Program-made: the position numbers and the translations under genes
Source: Pseudomonadota bacterium
Lineage (GTDB): Bacteria > Pseudomonadota > Gammaproteobacteria > Steroidobacterales > Woeseiaceae
NCBI GenBank assembly: GCA_022567295.1
Contig: JADFHE010000013.1
Coordinates: 1 to 41,158, forward strand
Reading direction: 5' to 3'
DNA: 41,158 nt
Notes under the pieces: generated by a model
What the model was told of the DNA's origin: nothing
Seen by the model: the letters and a program-made list of their open reading frames with translations, nothing else
The model's database searches: none
Part shown: positions 6,789 to 15,354 of the stretch, piece after piece
How positions within the stretch are numbered: position 1 is the first letter of the stretch
How the letters are laid out: every line of letters starts with the position of its first letter

Positions 6789-7691
6789 TCATTGCATCAG
6801 CGCGCGAATGACTGTCTCCATGCGTTTGCGATGATCGTCGTCCGGCAATCGACCGTAGCCTGCACCGAGATTGTCGATTGCGTGATCGGGGTTCGAGGTC
6901 TCGGTCAGCACACAGTTGACGGTCGGGTGCGCAAGTATGTACTTCAAGGAGAATTGCGCCCAGGAATCGCAATCAAACTCGGCCGCCCATTCGGGCAGAT
7001 CCTGGCCGCGTACGAGGCCGAAGTATTCGCCGTTAATGAATGGCCGGTTGATGATCACCGCGGTGTTCGTCTCCTGCGCGAGCGGAAGGATCTCTGCGGC
7101 CGCCTCCGGCTCCATGATTGAATAGTTGATCTGGATGAAATCCAGCGCACCGTCTCCCATGAGCTTCATCATCGGTGGATAAAATTCCTTGTTGTAGCGA
7201 GCGACACCGACGAAGCGGGTCAAGCCCTCCTCTTTGAGGGCCGCAAACTGGTCGCGACGCCTGTCGAAGTCTTCCACAGCCATCACCTGGACCAGATCGA
7301 GAGAATCACCGCCCTGTACATCGAGCAAGCGCCCGATTTCGGCGCGCATCGACGGCAGATCCTCGCCTTCGACATAGGTGCCGAGGAACAACTGATCGTG
7401 CGCATTATTCTCGCGCATGATCCGGCCAACCGTGTCACGGGCGCCCCATCCGGTGTCGACATAGGAACCGCCATGCTCGAGGAATACGCGAATCAGTTCG
7501 CGTGAGGTCACCATGTCGCCATCGTAAAAAACTTTCGCGTTACCAAGGCCAACCACTGCGAGTGTTTCGTCGCTGTTCGGAATGTTGCGCCGCGGCAGGG
7601 CTTTTCGACCATTTGCCTGAGCCGTCACCGGAACTGCTGTCAGCAGCGCCGCCGAGCCCACCGTTTGTATGAACTCTCTGCGATCAATCAT
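6789..7691 (-). CDS. Tat-exported aldo/keto-reductase-fold protein with degenerate active site
   Basis: A 300-residue protein starting MIDRREFIQTVGSAALLTAVP, a twin-arginine signal with cleavage near AQA. The rest aligns along its full length with the aldo/keto reductase at 15327-16238, for example GGSYVDT, LDFIQINYS, AVIINRPF and DSWAQFSLKY. Compared with that copy, only the catalytic Asp (D79) is kept. The Tyr loop is shortened to GWGA, the Lys is Tyr106 and the His is Met137. It is therefore probably not a working reductase, but a periplasmic ligand-binding or scaffold protein. ATG 7691 has a clear AAGGAG upstream and overlaps the symporter gene by 8 bases, implying coupled translation. 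An upstream in-frame start at 7766 is rejected because it lies inside the symporter gene and precedes the Tat signal. Confidence 0.85.
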   Translation of the reverse strand: MIDRREFIQTVGSAALLTAVPVTAQANGRKALPRRNIPNSDETLAVVGLGNAKVFYDGDMVTSRELIRVFLEHGGSYVDTGWGARDTVGRIMRENNAHDQLFLGTYVEGEDLPSMRAEIGRLLDVQGGDSLDLVQVMAVEDFDRRRDQFAALKEEGLTRFVGVARYNKEFYPPMMKLMGDGALDFIQINYSIMEPEAAAEILPLAQETNTAVIINRPFINGEYFGLVRGQDLPEWAAEFDCDSWAQFSLKYILAHPTVNCVLTETSNPDHAIDNLGAGYGRLPDDDHRKRMETVIRALMQ

Positions 7692-8913
7692 TTGCAACTC
7701 CTTGAAAATCAGCGCCTTCAGTCCAGCGACCGACGAGCACGGCGGCCGATATCTGGCCGAGGACATTCACCGCAGACCGCATCATGTCCGGTATTCGATC
7801 GATACCGAGGATGATCGCGAGACCGGCGACGGGTACGCCGATTGCATCGAGTGCCGGCGCCATCGTGATGACCCCGGAAGACGGCACCGGCGCGACGGTC
7901 AGCGAAACCAGGAAGGTTGCGAGCATGGCAGCGCCGACGGCAGCGAGCGGGATTGGCACATCGTACAAATAAGCAAGAAATACGATCGCGGCGCCCTGAA
8001 ACAGCGCACTGCCGGGACGATGCATTGATGCTCCCAATGGGACCAGCAGGTCTGCGACGGTCGGTGCTACCTTCAGCTTATTGATTGTCTCGTCCAGCGT
8101 TACCGGAATAGCAGCAGCAGTACTGGTTGTTGAAGCAGCAACCGAAACAGCACCGATGGTTCCTCGCAGATACCGGTTCGGGCTGATTCCGCCGATAAAC
8201 CAGACCAGCGGCAGGGTGACCAGTGCGAGGAATATGATGAGGCCGATGAACACGCAGATAATGAAAATGCCCAGGCTTTGAATGATGTTCCAGCCAAGTT
8301 CGGCCGTCATCGGTGCGACCAGCCCGAATACTCCGATCGGCGCGGTGTATAGAATCCACCAGACGAGTTTTATCAGCGCTTCGCTAAGATCATCTGCAAT
8401 GCCGATCAGGCGCTCACGCCGTTCTTCAGCAAGCGTTCCGGTCGCCGCCGCAACGAGTGCGGTGAATACGATCAGCGGCAGTATCGTTCCTTCACTTGCG
8501 GCGGCGAACGGATTGGCCGGCACGAGGCTCACAAGAAAATCCACAATGCTTTGCAGCGGCGGAATCGTGGTCGCCGCCGCCTGTGGCATTTCAATTTCAC
8601 TTGCGAATTGCAGGCCGACCTTCATTGTTGCCATGCCGATCGCGATCGCTGGAATCAGCGTAATCCAGTAGTAGGCAATCGTCATGCCGCCGATGCGGCC
8701 CAGTTTTCGTGGGTCGCCGAGTCGGGCGATGCTGGTAAAAATGATGGTAGCAATCAACGGCAGGACAACCATTCGTATCGCATTCATGAAAATGGTGCCG
8801 AAGGGTGCAAAACCCTTCGCGATCATCATGAGCCACTCGTTGCCCGTGGCGGCCGCACCGAGTCCGACGATGAGCCCGAGTACCAGGCCCGCAGCTATTG
8901 CGATGTGCAGCAT
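7684..8913 (-). CDS. Dicarboxylate/amino acid:cation symporter (DAACS family), divergent
   Basis: A 409-residue inner-membrane transporter of the GltP/DctA fold. The HP1-like Ser/Thr-rich loop is AASTTSTAAAIPVTL (259-273), HP2-like is VPSSGVITMAP, and the last core helix carries DRIPDMMRSAVNVLGQ (372-387). Two family motifs differ. The TM7 NMDGT motif is HRPGS (298-302), and the Asp ending the NVxGD motif is Gln387. In characterised relatives these residues bind sodium and the substrate amino group, so the ion coupling or substrate probably differs. The gene lies 39 bases after a DUF5916 outer-membrane gene and overlaps the exported aldo/keto-reductase-like gene. The ATG at 8913 follows GAGGGGG. 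Confidence 0.85.
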   Translation of the reverse strand: MLHIAIAAGLVLGLIVGLGAAATGNEWLMMIAKGFAPFGTIFMNAIRMVVLPLIATIIFTSIARLGDPRKLGRIGGMTIAYYWITLIPAIAIGMATMKVGLQFASEIEMPQAAATTIPPLQSIVDFLVSLVPANPFAAASEGTILPLIVFTALVAAATGTLAEERRERLIGIADDLSEALIKLVWWILYTAPIGVFGLVAPMTAELGWNIIQSLGIFIICVFIGLIIFLALVTLPLVWFIGGISPNRYLRGTIGAVSVAASTTSTAAAIPVTLDETINKLKVAPTVADLLVPLGASMHRPGSALFQGAAIVFLAYLYDVPIPLAAVGAAMLATFLVSLTVAPVPSSGVITMAPALDAIGVPVAGLAIILGIDRIPDMMRSAVNVLGQISAAVLVGRWTEGADFQGVAND

Positions 8914-8952
8914 ATGTTATTCCCCCTCGGGCCGGGCAGCGCCCATCCCTCC

Positions 8953-11148
8953 TTAGAAACGTAACGTGTAACCGAACTTGAAGGTGATATCGCCGCTGAC
9001 CGAAGTAAAGGTCCGGTCGCGAGTATAGTCCGCAAATTCCCGGTTGATGACAAGAATGGCTTCCCGGCCCGCCCTTGGCATCCAGCGCAAAATGCTGTTC
9101 AACCCAAGCGTGTAGCTTACGTTGTCGTACTGCAACAGGTTTTCCCAGAACCAGGTATTCGTGAACGCGATGTCCGCACGCAACGATGACAGGCGCGTCG
9201 TAAATTTGCCGTCCGGCAGATCGATATCGCTAAGATGGTAGCCGACAGAAAACGCAAAGTGCAGGTTCGGTCGCCATTTCAGGTCTACCCCCGGCGCCGA
9301 TATGCTGCCGTCGAAGAAGTCGCCGCCACAGTAATATCCTTGCGCCGAAAGCTTTCGATGCTCGCCGGTTTTGTAGTTAATACAGTACTGTTCGAATGAG
9401 TAGCCGCCATCGGGAATGATAACGCCGTCCGAAATCTCGAAGTCTGCGTCAATAATTTCATCGAACAGCTGGTAGTGCACTGCGAGTTCATCGCCTGAGT
9501 CATTTTTCATTTCGACGGCACGAAACGTAATCGCCTGAGATTGCAAATTTCCCGCCAGCGTATTAATTCGCTGGTAGTCGATACCACTGAATACTTTGCG
9601 AATCGGTCCTCGGGACGGATACCAGGTGTATCCTGCGTCAACCGTCAGGTCACTCACATCGACACGATTCACGAAGCCAAGGGCCGGATAGTAATTCTCC
9701 TCAAGTTCTTTGTATGCGATGCCCGCCCGGAATCCCTCCGAGTTGGGCATGCTGAGACTGACACCGAACGCCGAGTCGTTACCTTCCATACCGTCCGTGT
9801 CCGATTGCTGATACCAGAGCGCGCCTTCGACGACGCTGCCGTTCGCCAGATGCGTATTCAAGTAGCGAAAATCGATGCCTGCCAGACTGTTGTCAGTGTT
9901 GGAGCCCGGATCGCCGCTCGTGAAAATCACGCCGACGCTGGACTCCCCGAGAACATTTCTCGATAAACGCACAACGAATAAATCGCTGGCGTCCAGCGCC
10001 TGATACTTGTCCTGACGGATGCCCAGGACGCCGATGTCCCAGCCGCCTGCACGGCCCGTCAGCTTGCCGCCGTAGTCGATATCGATCGTTTCACCAGACC
10101 CGCCGAGGCCGATGCGGCGCGAAAAAAATGGCCGTCCGCTCTCCCGTTCCACTCGTGGGATTGTCGTCGGGTCGTCAGAATTCTCACCGCCGATGCGGCC
10201 GAACTCGAAAATATCCGTATCCTGCAGGAAGAAAACACGGCGCTCAGGAAAGAACAAGCCGAATCTCGTCAGGTTGATCTGCCGCTCATCGACCCCGGTG
10301 CCGGAGAAGTCGGTATTGACTGTCAGGGAAGCCGTCAGGGACGGCGTCAATTTGTAAAAGACGTCAATTGCCGCTTCCTCAGAGTCTGACGACGCACCCG
10401 TCTCGAAGTCCTTCGACCGCCCGATTCGGGCCGACGGGACAATATCGAGCCCGATGCCTTTCTCCGCGCCGGACATTCCGGCGATCTCACCGAAAGTGGA
10501 TGGGTCTAATGAGCGATTATTCGACACCCACCCTATTTGTTCGGTTTTACGGCCGATGTATCGGCCAAAATTTATGCCCCACACATCAATGGACGGGTCG
10601 AAGGACAAAGTCTTGAAAGGTACTTCGATCTCTGCGACCCAGCCTTCGTGGTCGAGCCTGGCTTCGCCACGCCAGATGCCACGCCAGTTCCAGTTCACCT
10701 GCGTGACATTCTCGAACAGCGCCTGGTTGCGGACACCGTTCGGCATCAGGTCGAACAGGTAACCGCTGCGCCCCTGGTTGAGCGGATCCACCATGACCGT
10801 AAAGCTATCCTCGCCCCAGGACCAGTCGCCCTGCCGCAGTATCAAAGCACCGATCTTGTCGGGCTCGCGGTCGTAGAATCGTGCGGCGACATACAGCGCG
10901 TCCTTGGTATAGACGATTAGAATCTGCGAGTCTTCGGAAGGCGCTGCAAACTCTATGGGGTCGACCTGGTGCAGGTCGGTTACCACGGTCGCAGACGCCC
11001 ATGCGTCGTCGTCGAGGACACCGTCCAGTACAGGAGGCTTGTCCACCATGACTGCGTTGATTCGCTTGCCGGCAGAATCGACCATTTGTCCGCTGGCAGA
11101 GCCTGCAAGAAGCAGGCTAATCAGCAGGGTTTTCTTGTGAACGGTCAT
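8953..11148 (-). CDS. DUF5916 outer-membrane protein with CBM9-like N-terminal domain
   Basis: A 731-residue exported protein with signal peptide MTVHKKTLLISLLLAGSASG. Residues about 30-215 form a CBM9-like sugar-binding fold (KPPVLDGVLDDDAWASA, YTKDALYVAARFYD, GEDSFTVMVDP, WVAEIEVPFKTLSF), as in DUF5916 proteins. The remainder reads as alternating beta strands with aromatic girdles, and the protein ends in ...FGYTLRF, a C-terminal Phe typical of outer-membrane barrels. No biochemical function is established for the family as far as I know; a role in binding or passing a ligand is inferred. It is first in a likely three-gene operon with the symporter and the aldo/keto-reductase-like protein. 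Confidence 0.85.
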   Translation of the reverse strand: MTVHKKTLLISLLLAGSASGQMVDSAGKRINAVMVDKPPVLDGVLDDDAWASATVVTDLHQVDPIEFAAPSEDSQILIVYTKDALYVAARFYDREPDKIGALILRQGDWSWGEDSFTVMVDPLNQGRSGYLFDLMPNGVRNQALFENVTQVNWNWRGIWRGEARLDHEGWVAEIEVPFKTLSFDPSIDVWGINFGRYIGRKTEQIGWVSNNRSLDPSTFGEIAGMSGAEKGIGLDIVPSARIGRSKDFETGASSDSEEAAIDVFYKLTPSLTASLTVNTDFSGTGVDERQINLTRFGLFFPERRVFFLQDTDIFEFGRIGGENSDDPTTIPRVERESGRPFFSRRIGLGGSGETIDIDYGGKLTGRAGGWDIGVLGIRQDKYQALDASDLFVVRLSRNVLGESSVGVIFTSGDPGSNTDNSLAGIDFRYLNTHLANGSVVEGALWYQQSDTDGMEGNDSAFGVSLSMPNSEGFRAGIAYKELEENYYPALGFVNRVDVSDLTVDAGYTWYPSRGPIRKVFSGIDYQRINTLAGNLQSQAITFRAVEMKNDSGDELAVHYQLFDEIIDADFEISDGVIIPDGGYSFEQYCINYKTGEHRKLSAQGYYCGGDFFDGSISAPGVDLKWRPNLHFAFSVGYHLSDIDLPDGKFTTRLSSLRADIAFTNTWFWENLLQYDNVSYTLGLNSILRWMPRAGREAILVINREFADYTRDRTFTSVSGDITFKFGYTLRF

Positions 11149-11296
11149 AGGATCACCACGAGAATGCCTCGTCCAGCCTTACTAATCTTCTCAGAATATA
11201 GGCAATCCTGTCGCGCCAAGGCCTGATCACTGGACCTGTCTTTATCGATTGACTGATTTACACTCAATAGCAGCCGTCTTGATCGGAGCACTAACA

Positions 11297-12442
11297 GTGA
11301 CGTTTCCTTTGATTGGCCCGGAACAGGATTTTGCGCTCTGGTCGATTCTAATCGCATTGGCGGGGTTCGGCTTTTGGTGCGAGCGTTTTCCGTGGGGCAG
11401 AAAGTACTCGGGAGTCATGCTGCTGATCACTGCCGCGATCGTGTTGGCCAACCTCAGGATCATTCCGACGTCGGCGCCTGCTTACGATGTTATCTGGCAC
11501 TATCTCGTGCCGATCGCAATCCCGTTGCTGTTGTTTGAAGCAGACCTCAAGCGCATCGTTCGCGAATCCGGACCAACGCTGATCGCTTTTATCATAGGCA
11601 GCGTTGCAGTAGTTGCTGGGGCAATTATCGGCGTTTCGTTGTTTGACCTCGGGCCTGACGAGGCAGAACTGGCCGGCATTTTTACGGGTACCTATATTGG
11701 CGGCAGTCTGAATTTCGCGGCAGTCGCAGCAGCCAGTGGGATGCAGGACGGCAGTATGCTCGCGGCTGCCATCGCTGCTGACAACGTAGTAACAAACTTG
11801 CATTTCCTGCTAATCATTTTCCTGCCAGGCATCGCCTGGATGGCGCGGCGCTACCCGACCCACCATATGGACACGGCCGAGCAATTTTCCGCCGGGTCTC
11901 AGGCCAGCCTGCATCGAATTGCGGACCTGAGTATCGCCGGTCTTCTCGCAGCACTGGCATTAGCCTTCATGCTGGCGGCAATTGGCAAGGCGCTGGCGGC
12001 ATTCGCCGGGTGGCCACAGTTCGCGATTCTCGTGACGACGGCACTGACGTTGTTATTCGCTACATTTCTGCCGCGGCAAGTGCGAAAACTTTCAGGTCAC
12101 GGCGAAGCCGGCAACGTAATGATGTTTATTTTCCTTGCGAGTGTTGGCGCGACGGCGGACATCTGGCAGCTGATCGAGATTGGGCCCGTCCTGTTCCTGT
12201 TCGCGTCAGTCATCATCATCGTACACCTGATCGTGTTGTTCGGCGTTGGCAAACTGCTAAAGATCGATCTTGCCGAACTTGCGATGGCATCGGCCGTCTG
12301 CATCGGTGGGCCATCGAGCGCGGCCGCTCTCGCATCAGCAAAAGGCTGGCGAGGCTTGTTAATCCCGGGTGTGCTGGCGGGCTCCTTCGGTTATGCAGTT
12401 GGCAGCTTTGTTGGCGTCAGTGTCGTTGAATGGTTGCGCTGA
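11297..12442 (+). CDS. DUF819 family integral membrane protein
   Basis: About 381 residues, almost entirely hydrophobic helices, with the DUF819 (YjcL-like) landmarks IAIPLLLFEADLKRI, FTGTYIGGSLNFAAVAAA and ASAVCIGGPSSAAALA. The two repeated Gly-rich regions suggest an inverted-repeat transporter fold. No substrate is known for the family. I chose GTG 11297 because GGAG lies 8 bases upstream and family homology starts about there. A TTG at 11249 in frame has no ribosome site. It is transcribed divergently from the DUF5916 gene; the 148 bases between them must hold both promoters, but I see no clear consensus boxes. Confidence 0.85.
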   Translation: MTFPLIGPEQDFALWSILIALAGFGFWCERFPWGRKYSGVMLLITAAIVLANLRIIPTSAPAYDVIWHYLVPIAIPLLLFEADLKRIVRESGPTLIAFIIGSVAVVAGAIIGVSLFDLGPDEAELAGIFTGTYIGGSLNFAAVAAASGMQDGSMLAAAIAADNVVTNLHFLLIIFLPGIAWMARRYPTHHMDTAEQFSAGSQASLHRIADLSIAGLLAALALAFMLAAIGKALAAFAGWPQFAILVTTALTLLFATFLPRQVRKLSGHGEAGNVMMFIFLASVGATADIWQLIEIGPVLFLFASVIIIVHLIVLFGVGKLLKIDLAELAMASAVCIGGPSSAAALASAKGWRGLLIPGVLAGSFGYAVGSFVGVSVVEWLR

Positions 12443-12525
12443 ATCTCAGTGACAGGTCCGAAAGTGGCTAGTCTGGTGCGGACGAATTGATAGAATTGAT
12501 GCTCATGAATCGCAAGGATCAAACC

Positions 12526-12993
12526 ATGGGCTTCAAAATATCCGCTCTCGATATCGATCATTTCAGCCACCTGTTCGTCTTGGGCGAGGAGTCGCTTTCG
12601 CTACAGGGTATCCAACGCAAGGTTGTTGACAGCAACCCCGGCTATCCGTGTCGTATTTCCCTGCAGGATGCTGAAGTTGGCGAAATCGTGTTGTTGATGA
12701 ACTACGAGCACCAGCCTGCTATGACTCCATTTCGATCCAGTCACGCTATTTTCGTGAGGGAAAATGCGAGTCAGGCAAAACCGGAGACGAATGAAGTTCC
12801 CACAATGTTTCGCCATCGATTATTGTCGGTACGCGCTTTTGACGCCTCGGGAATGATGATCGATGCCGACGTCGTTGATGGTGAGCGTTTAGAAACGGTA
12901 ATCGAGCCGATGCTCAAGAACATAAATACTGATTATCTACATCTACACAATGCCAAGCTCGGCTGTTACGTTGGACTGGTCAAGCGTAGCTAG
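12526..12993 (+). CDS. DUF1203 domain-containing protein
   Basis: A 155-residue soluble protein with the DUF1203 pattern: an N-terminal strand-helix, NPGYPCRISLQDAEVGEIVLLMNYEHQ, SHAIFVRENA, then RLLSVRAFDASGMMIDADVVDG and YLHLHNAKLGCY. No activity is established for this family. The start is ATG 12526, preceded by AAGGA at 12514-12518. Earlier in-frame starts at 12487 and 12505 lack a ribosome site and homology. Its stop codon TAG and that of the convergent esterase gene share the palindrome CTAG, so the two genes overlap tail to tail by four bases. Confidence 0.85.
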   Translation: MGFKISALDIDHFSHLFVLGEESLSLQGIQRKVVDSNPGYPCRISLQDAEVGEIVLLMNYEHQPAMTPFRSSHAIFVRENASQAKPETNEVPTMFRHRLLSVRAFDASGMMIDADVVDGERLETVIEPMLKNINTDYLHLHNAKLGCYVGLVKRS

Positions 12994-14078
12994 CGGGCGT
13001 TAATATTTTCCCGCCGATAGCGACTCAGGAAATCCCAGATAACATCGATACCTTTTGTTGAGCGCTGATCGGGTAACGGCGGACACGGAATCTGGTCGGG
13101 CATTAATGCCAACTGCTGTGGTGTAGCGCATCTTGCCGTCCAGCCGTCGAATTTCTGCTCTGCCCATTCATGGGTCGCGCCCGGGTTGACGCAACTCACG
13201 ACTTCATGACCCGGTACGCGGCAGGCGGAATGAACAATACATTGCAAGCCAGCGATTTGAGCGTACTCGTTGTGCCAGGGCTCAGGACCGGCTTTGCACT
13301 GCATCGCGTTCGCCCATACTGACGTCGTCTCAGTCACAGATGTGTAAATAAATCCGTCGGCAGACCCCGGCGTGCCGTCGAAACGAACGACCTGGTCTTC
13401 TCCACCGTAGCGAAGCAGCATAGGCAGGTCGGTGCTGGGGCTGCACACGAATCCCTCGGGCATTTGCGCGATCAGCGAGGCAACCGCCGCGAATCGTTCG
13501 GAGCGGTCACAAGCGAGGCGAAACATCATCATTCCGCCATTGCTCTCGCCGAACATATAAACGCGGTTTTCGTCGTAGCTGAATTCAGTTGCGAGTGCTT
13601 CAAAAAGCCTGTCAAAGAACTCAACGTCATTGTTACAGCTTGGCCAGGCGCATTGACCACACTCACCGCATTCGGGCGGACATGGATATACAAGAGCATC
13701 TTCAGTGCACTGTGGGCCGGCATTGCGTCGCGACACGGCATCGCCGAACAGATTCCATGAAGTTACGCGGTATTGCTGTCCATCTTCAGCGGTGTCCGTG
13801 AAGTGAGAACCCTGCGGGTAAACGACGATGTAGCTATGGTCATCGGCATGACGATTTAGGTCGTGCATCGTCGCGAAACCGGTCGCGGTGCTGGTATAAC
13901 CGTGGAGAATGAGAACAAGTGGCGATCGTTCATCTGCATCAGCGGGGACGTGCACGAAGTACTCGCGGTCAAGACCATCGTGCTGCAACGTGCGGTACAA
14001 CATCTCGTCGCCTTTTGATTGAACGCTGGCCAGGAGCAGGACAGTTGCGATTAGTATAGAGAGCCGGGATATTGTCAT
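12990..14078 (-). CDS. Exported PHB depolymerase-like esterase (LpqC/PF10503 type) with Cys-rich insert
   Basis: A 362-residue secreted alpha/beta hydrolase. The signal peptide is residues 1-24 ([20 protein letters not shown]). The oxyanion region is LVLILHGY and the nucleophile elbow is GESNG with Ser179. Asp of GGEDQVV and His of GATHEW are likely acid and base. Family members cleave polyhydroxybutyrate or feruloyl esters, so the true substrate is open. Between residues 124 and 148 lies an insert with six cysteines ([11 protein letters not shown] core), probably disulphide-bonded in the periplasm. The start is ATG 14078; an earlier in-frame ATG at 14147 lies inside the divergent dehydrogenase gene. 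Confidence 0.85.
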   Translation of the reverse strand: MTISRLSILIATVLLLASVQSKGDEMLYRTLQHDGLDREYFVHVPADADERSPLVLILHGYTSTATGFATMHDLNRHADDHSYIVVYPQGSHFTDTAEDGQQYRVTSWNLFGDAVSRRNAGPQCTEDALVYPCPPECGECGQCAWPSCNNDVEFFDRLFEALATEFSYDENRVYMFGESNGGMMMFRLACDRSERFAAVASLIAQMPEGFVCSPSTDLPMLLRYGGEDQVVRFDGTPGSADGFIYTSVTETTSVWANAMQCKAGPEPWHNEYAQIAGLQCIVHSACRVPGHEVVSCVNPGATHEWAEQKFDGWTARCATPQQLALMPDQIPCPPLPDQRSTKGIDVIWDFLSRYRRENINAR

Positions 14079-14113
14079 CGGCGAAAGTGTACAAGAAATC
14101 GAGAAAGCGCAAA

Positions 14114-15154
14114 ATGAAAGCAATGATGTACAGGGCATTTTCTGCACCGCCGGAAATTGAACGGGTGGCGGACCCAGTACCCGATACCGACGGCGTGGTG
14201 CTGAAGGTCATGGCGAGTGGGGTTTGCCGGAGTGATTGGCATGGGTGGCAAGGGAACGACCCGGATATTACCTTGCCACATGTTCCTGGCCATGAATTGG
14301 CAGGCATTGTTGAGGCGGTGGGTAATGGTGTCAGCAACTGGAAGCCAGGTGACCGGGTTACGGTACCCTTTGTTGGCGGATGCGGCCGCTGCCCTGAGTG
14401 TGAATCCGGAAACCAACAGGTTTGTGATCATCAGTTTCAACCGGGCTTTACGCATTGGGGGTCATTCGCCGAATACGTGGCGATTCACTACGCCGACATC
14501 AACCTTGTGCGCTTGCCGCAGGAGATGAATTTTACGACCGCCGCCAGTTTAGGGTGCCGGTTCTCGACATCGTTTCGAGCAATAGTTGACCAAGGCAAGG
14601 TGTCAGCCGGCCAATGGGTCGCCGTTCATGGTTGCGGCGGCGTGGGCTTGTCCGCAATCATGATTGCCACGGCGTTTGGTGCAAAAGTTGTTGCTGTCGA
14701 TATTGCCGACGACAAGTTGGCGCTCGCCCGCAAGCTGGGTGCGGTCGCTAGTGTCAATGCCAGCGACGTAACCGACGTTGCGGAGGCGGTACGCGATCTG
14801 ACCGAAGGCGGCGCGAACGTTTCGCTCGATGCCATCGGCAGCGCGGACGTCTGTTTCGATTCAATTAATGGCTTGAGAAAGCGCGGCAAACATATTCAGG
14901 TTGGACTGATGGTGCGCGACAACAGCCGGCCAATAGTGCCGATGGATAAAGTGTTGGCCAATGAACTGGAAATTCTTGGCAGTCATGGCATGCAAGCGCA
15001 TCGCTATGATGAGATGTTGGAGATGATCAGGGTCGGGCAGTTGGCGCCCGAGAAACTGATCGGACAAACCATTACGCTTGAAGATTCGATTGCGGCGCTT
15101 ACCTCAATGAACGAATTTTATGCCATCGGCGTGACGGTAATAACGGAGTTTTAG
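14114..15154 (+). CDS. Zinc-dependent alcohol dehydrogenase (MDR family)
   Basis: A 346-residue NAD(P)-dependent medium-chain dehydrogenase. The catalytic zinc ligands are the Cys of GVCRSD and His-Glu of VPGHE, with a Cys in the third position (GCRFS). The structural zinc is held by [15 protein letters not shown]. The nucleotide-binding loop is [10 protein letters not shown] followed by [11 protein letters not shown], where the Asp favours NAD. The whole gene is intact. ATG 14114 (MKAMMYRAF) is the family N-terminus; an earlier start at 14072 would overlap the divergent esterase gene. Only 35 bases separate the two divergent start codons. The substrate is unknown, but a primary or secondary alcohol is likely. 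Confidence 0.9.
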   Translation: MKAMMYRAFSAPPEIERVADPVPDTDGVVLKVMASGVCRSDWHGWQGNDPDITLPHVPGHELAGIVEAVGNGVSNWKPGDRVTVPFVGGCGRCPECESGNQQVCDHQFQPGFTHWGSFAEYVAIHYADINLVRLPQEMNFTTAASLGCRFSTSFRAIVDQGKVSAGQWVAVHGCGGVGLSAIMIATAFGAKVVAVDIADDKLALARKLGAVASVNASDVTDVAEAVRDLTEGGANVSLDAIGSADVCFDSINGLRKRGKHIQVGLMVRDNSRPIVPMDKVLANELEILGSHGMQAHRYDEMLEMIRVGQLAPEKLIGQTITLEDSIAALTSMNEFYAIGVTVITEF

Positions 15155-15354
15155 TGACCGCAATCATGCGCATGGATGCCATAGCAATCGGCAACAACCC
15201 ACCCGATGACGTCAACGTCATCATCGACGTACCGGTCGGCGTGTTTATTATGGAAGACAATGCGCGCCAGGATGAGAAAGCGGGCGAACTTATTGTTGAG
15301 TCGATAGAGCGCGCGAAACGGAGCAATCAAAGAGAGTCGAAAAACGATTCCTGA
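15154..15354 (+). pseudogene. Remnant of inorganic pyrophosphatase (ppa) with internal deletions
   Basis: A 66-codon frame. Residues 7-27 (MDAIAIGNNPPDDVNVIIDV from ATG 15172) match the N-terminus of family I inorganic pyrophosphatases, which are about 175-180 aa. Next, VGVFIMEDNARQDEK resembles the mid-protein GVL-x-M-x-D-E-A-G-x-D-x-K segment, and the final IVESIERAKRSN resembles the C-terminus. The catalytic middle (KYE, DGDPxDxL and KDLEPGKW) is missing. In-frame deletions, possibly between repeated PVG-coding sequences, would explain this. GTG 15154 overlaps the dehydrogenase stop and has GGAG at 15145, so a short peptide may still be made. Its 3' end overlaps the convergent reductase gene by 28 bases. 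Confidence 0.55.
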
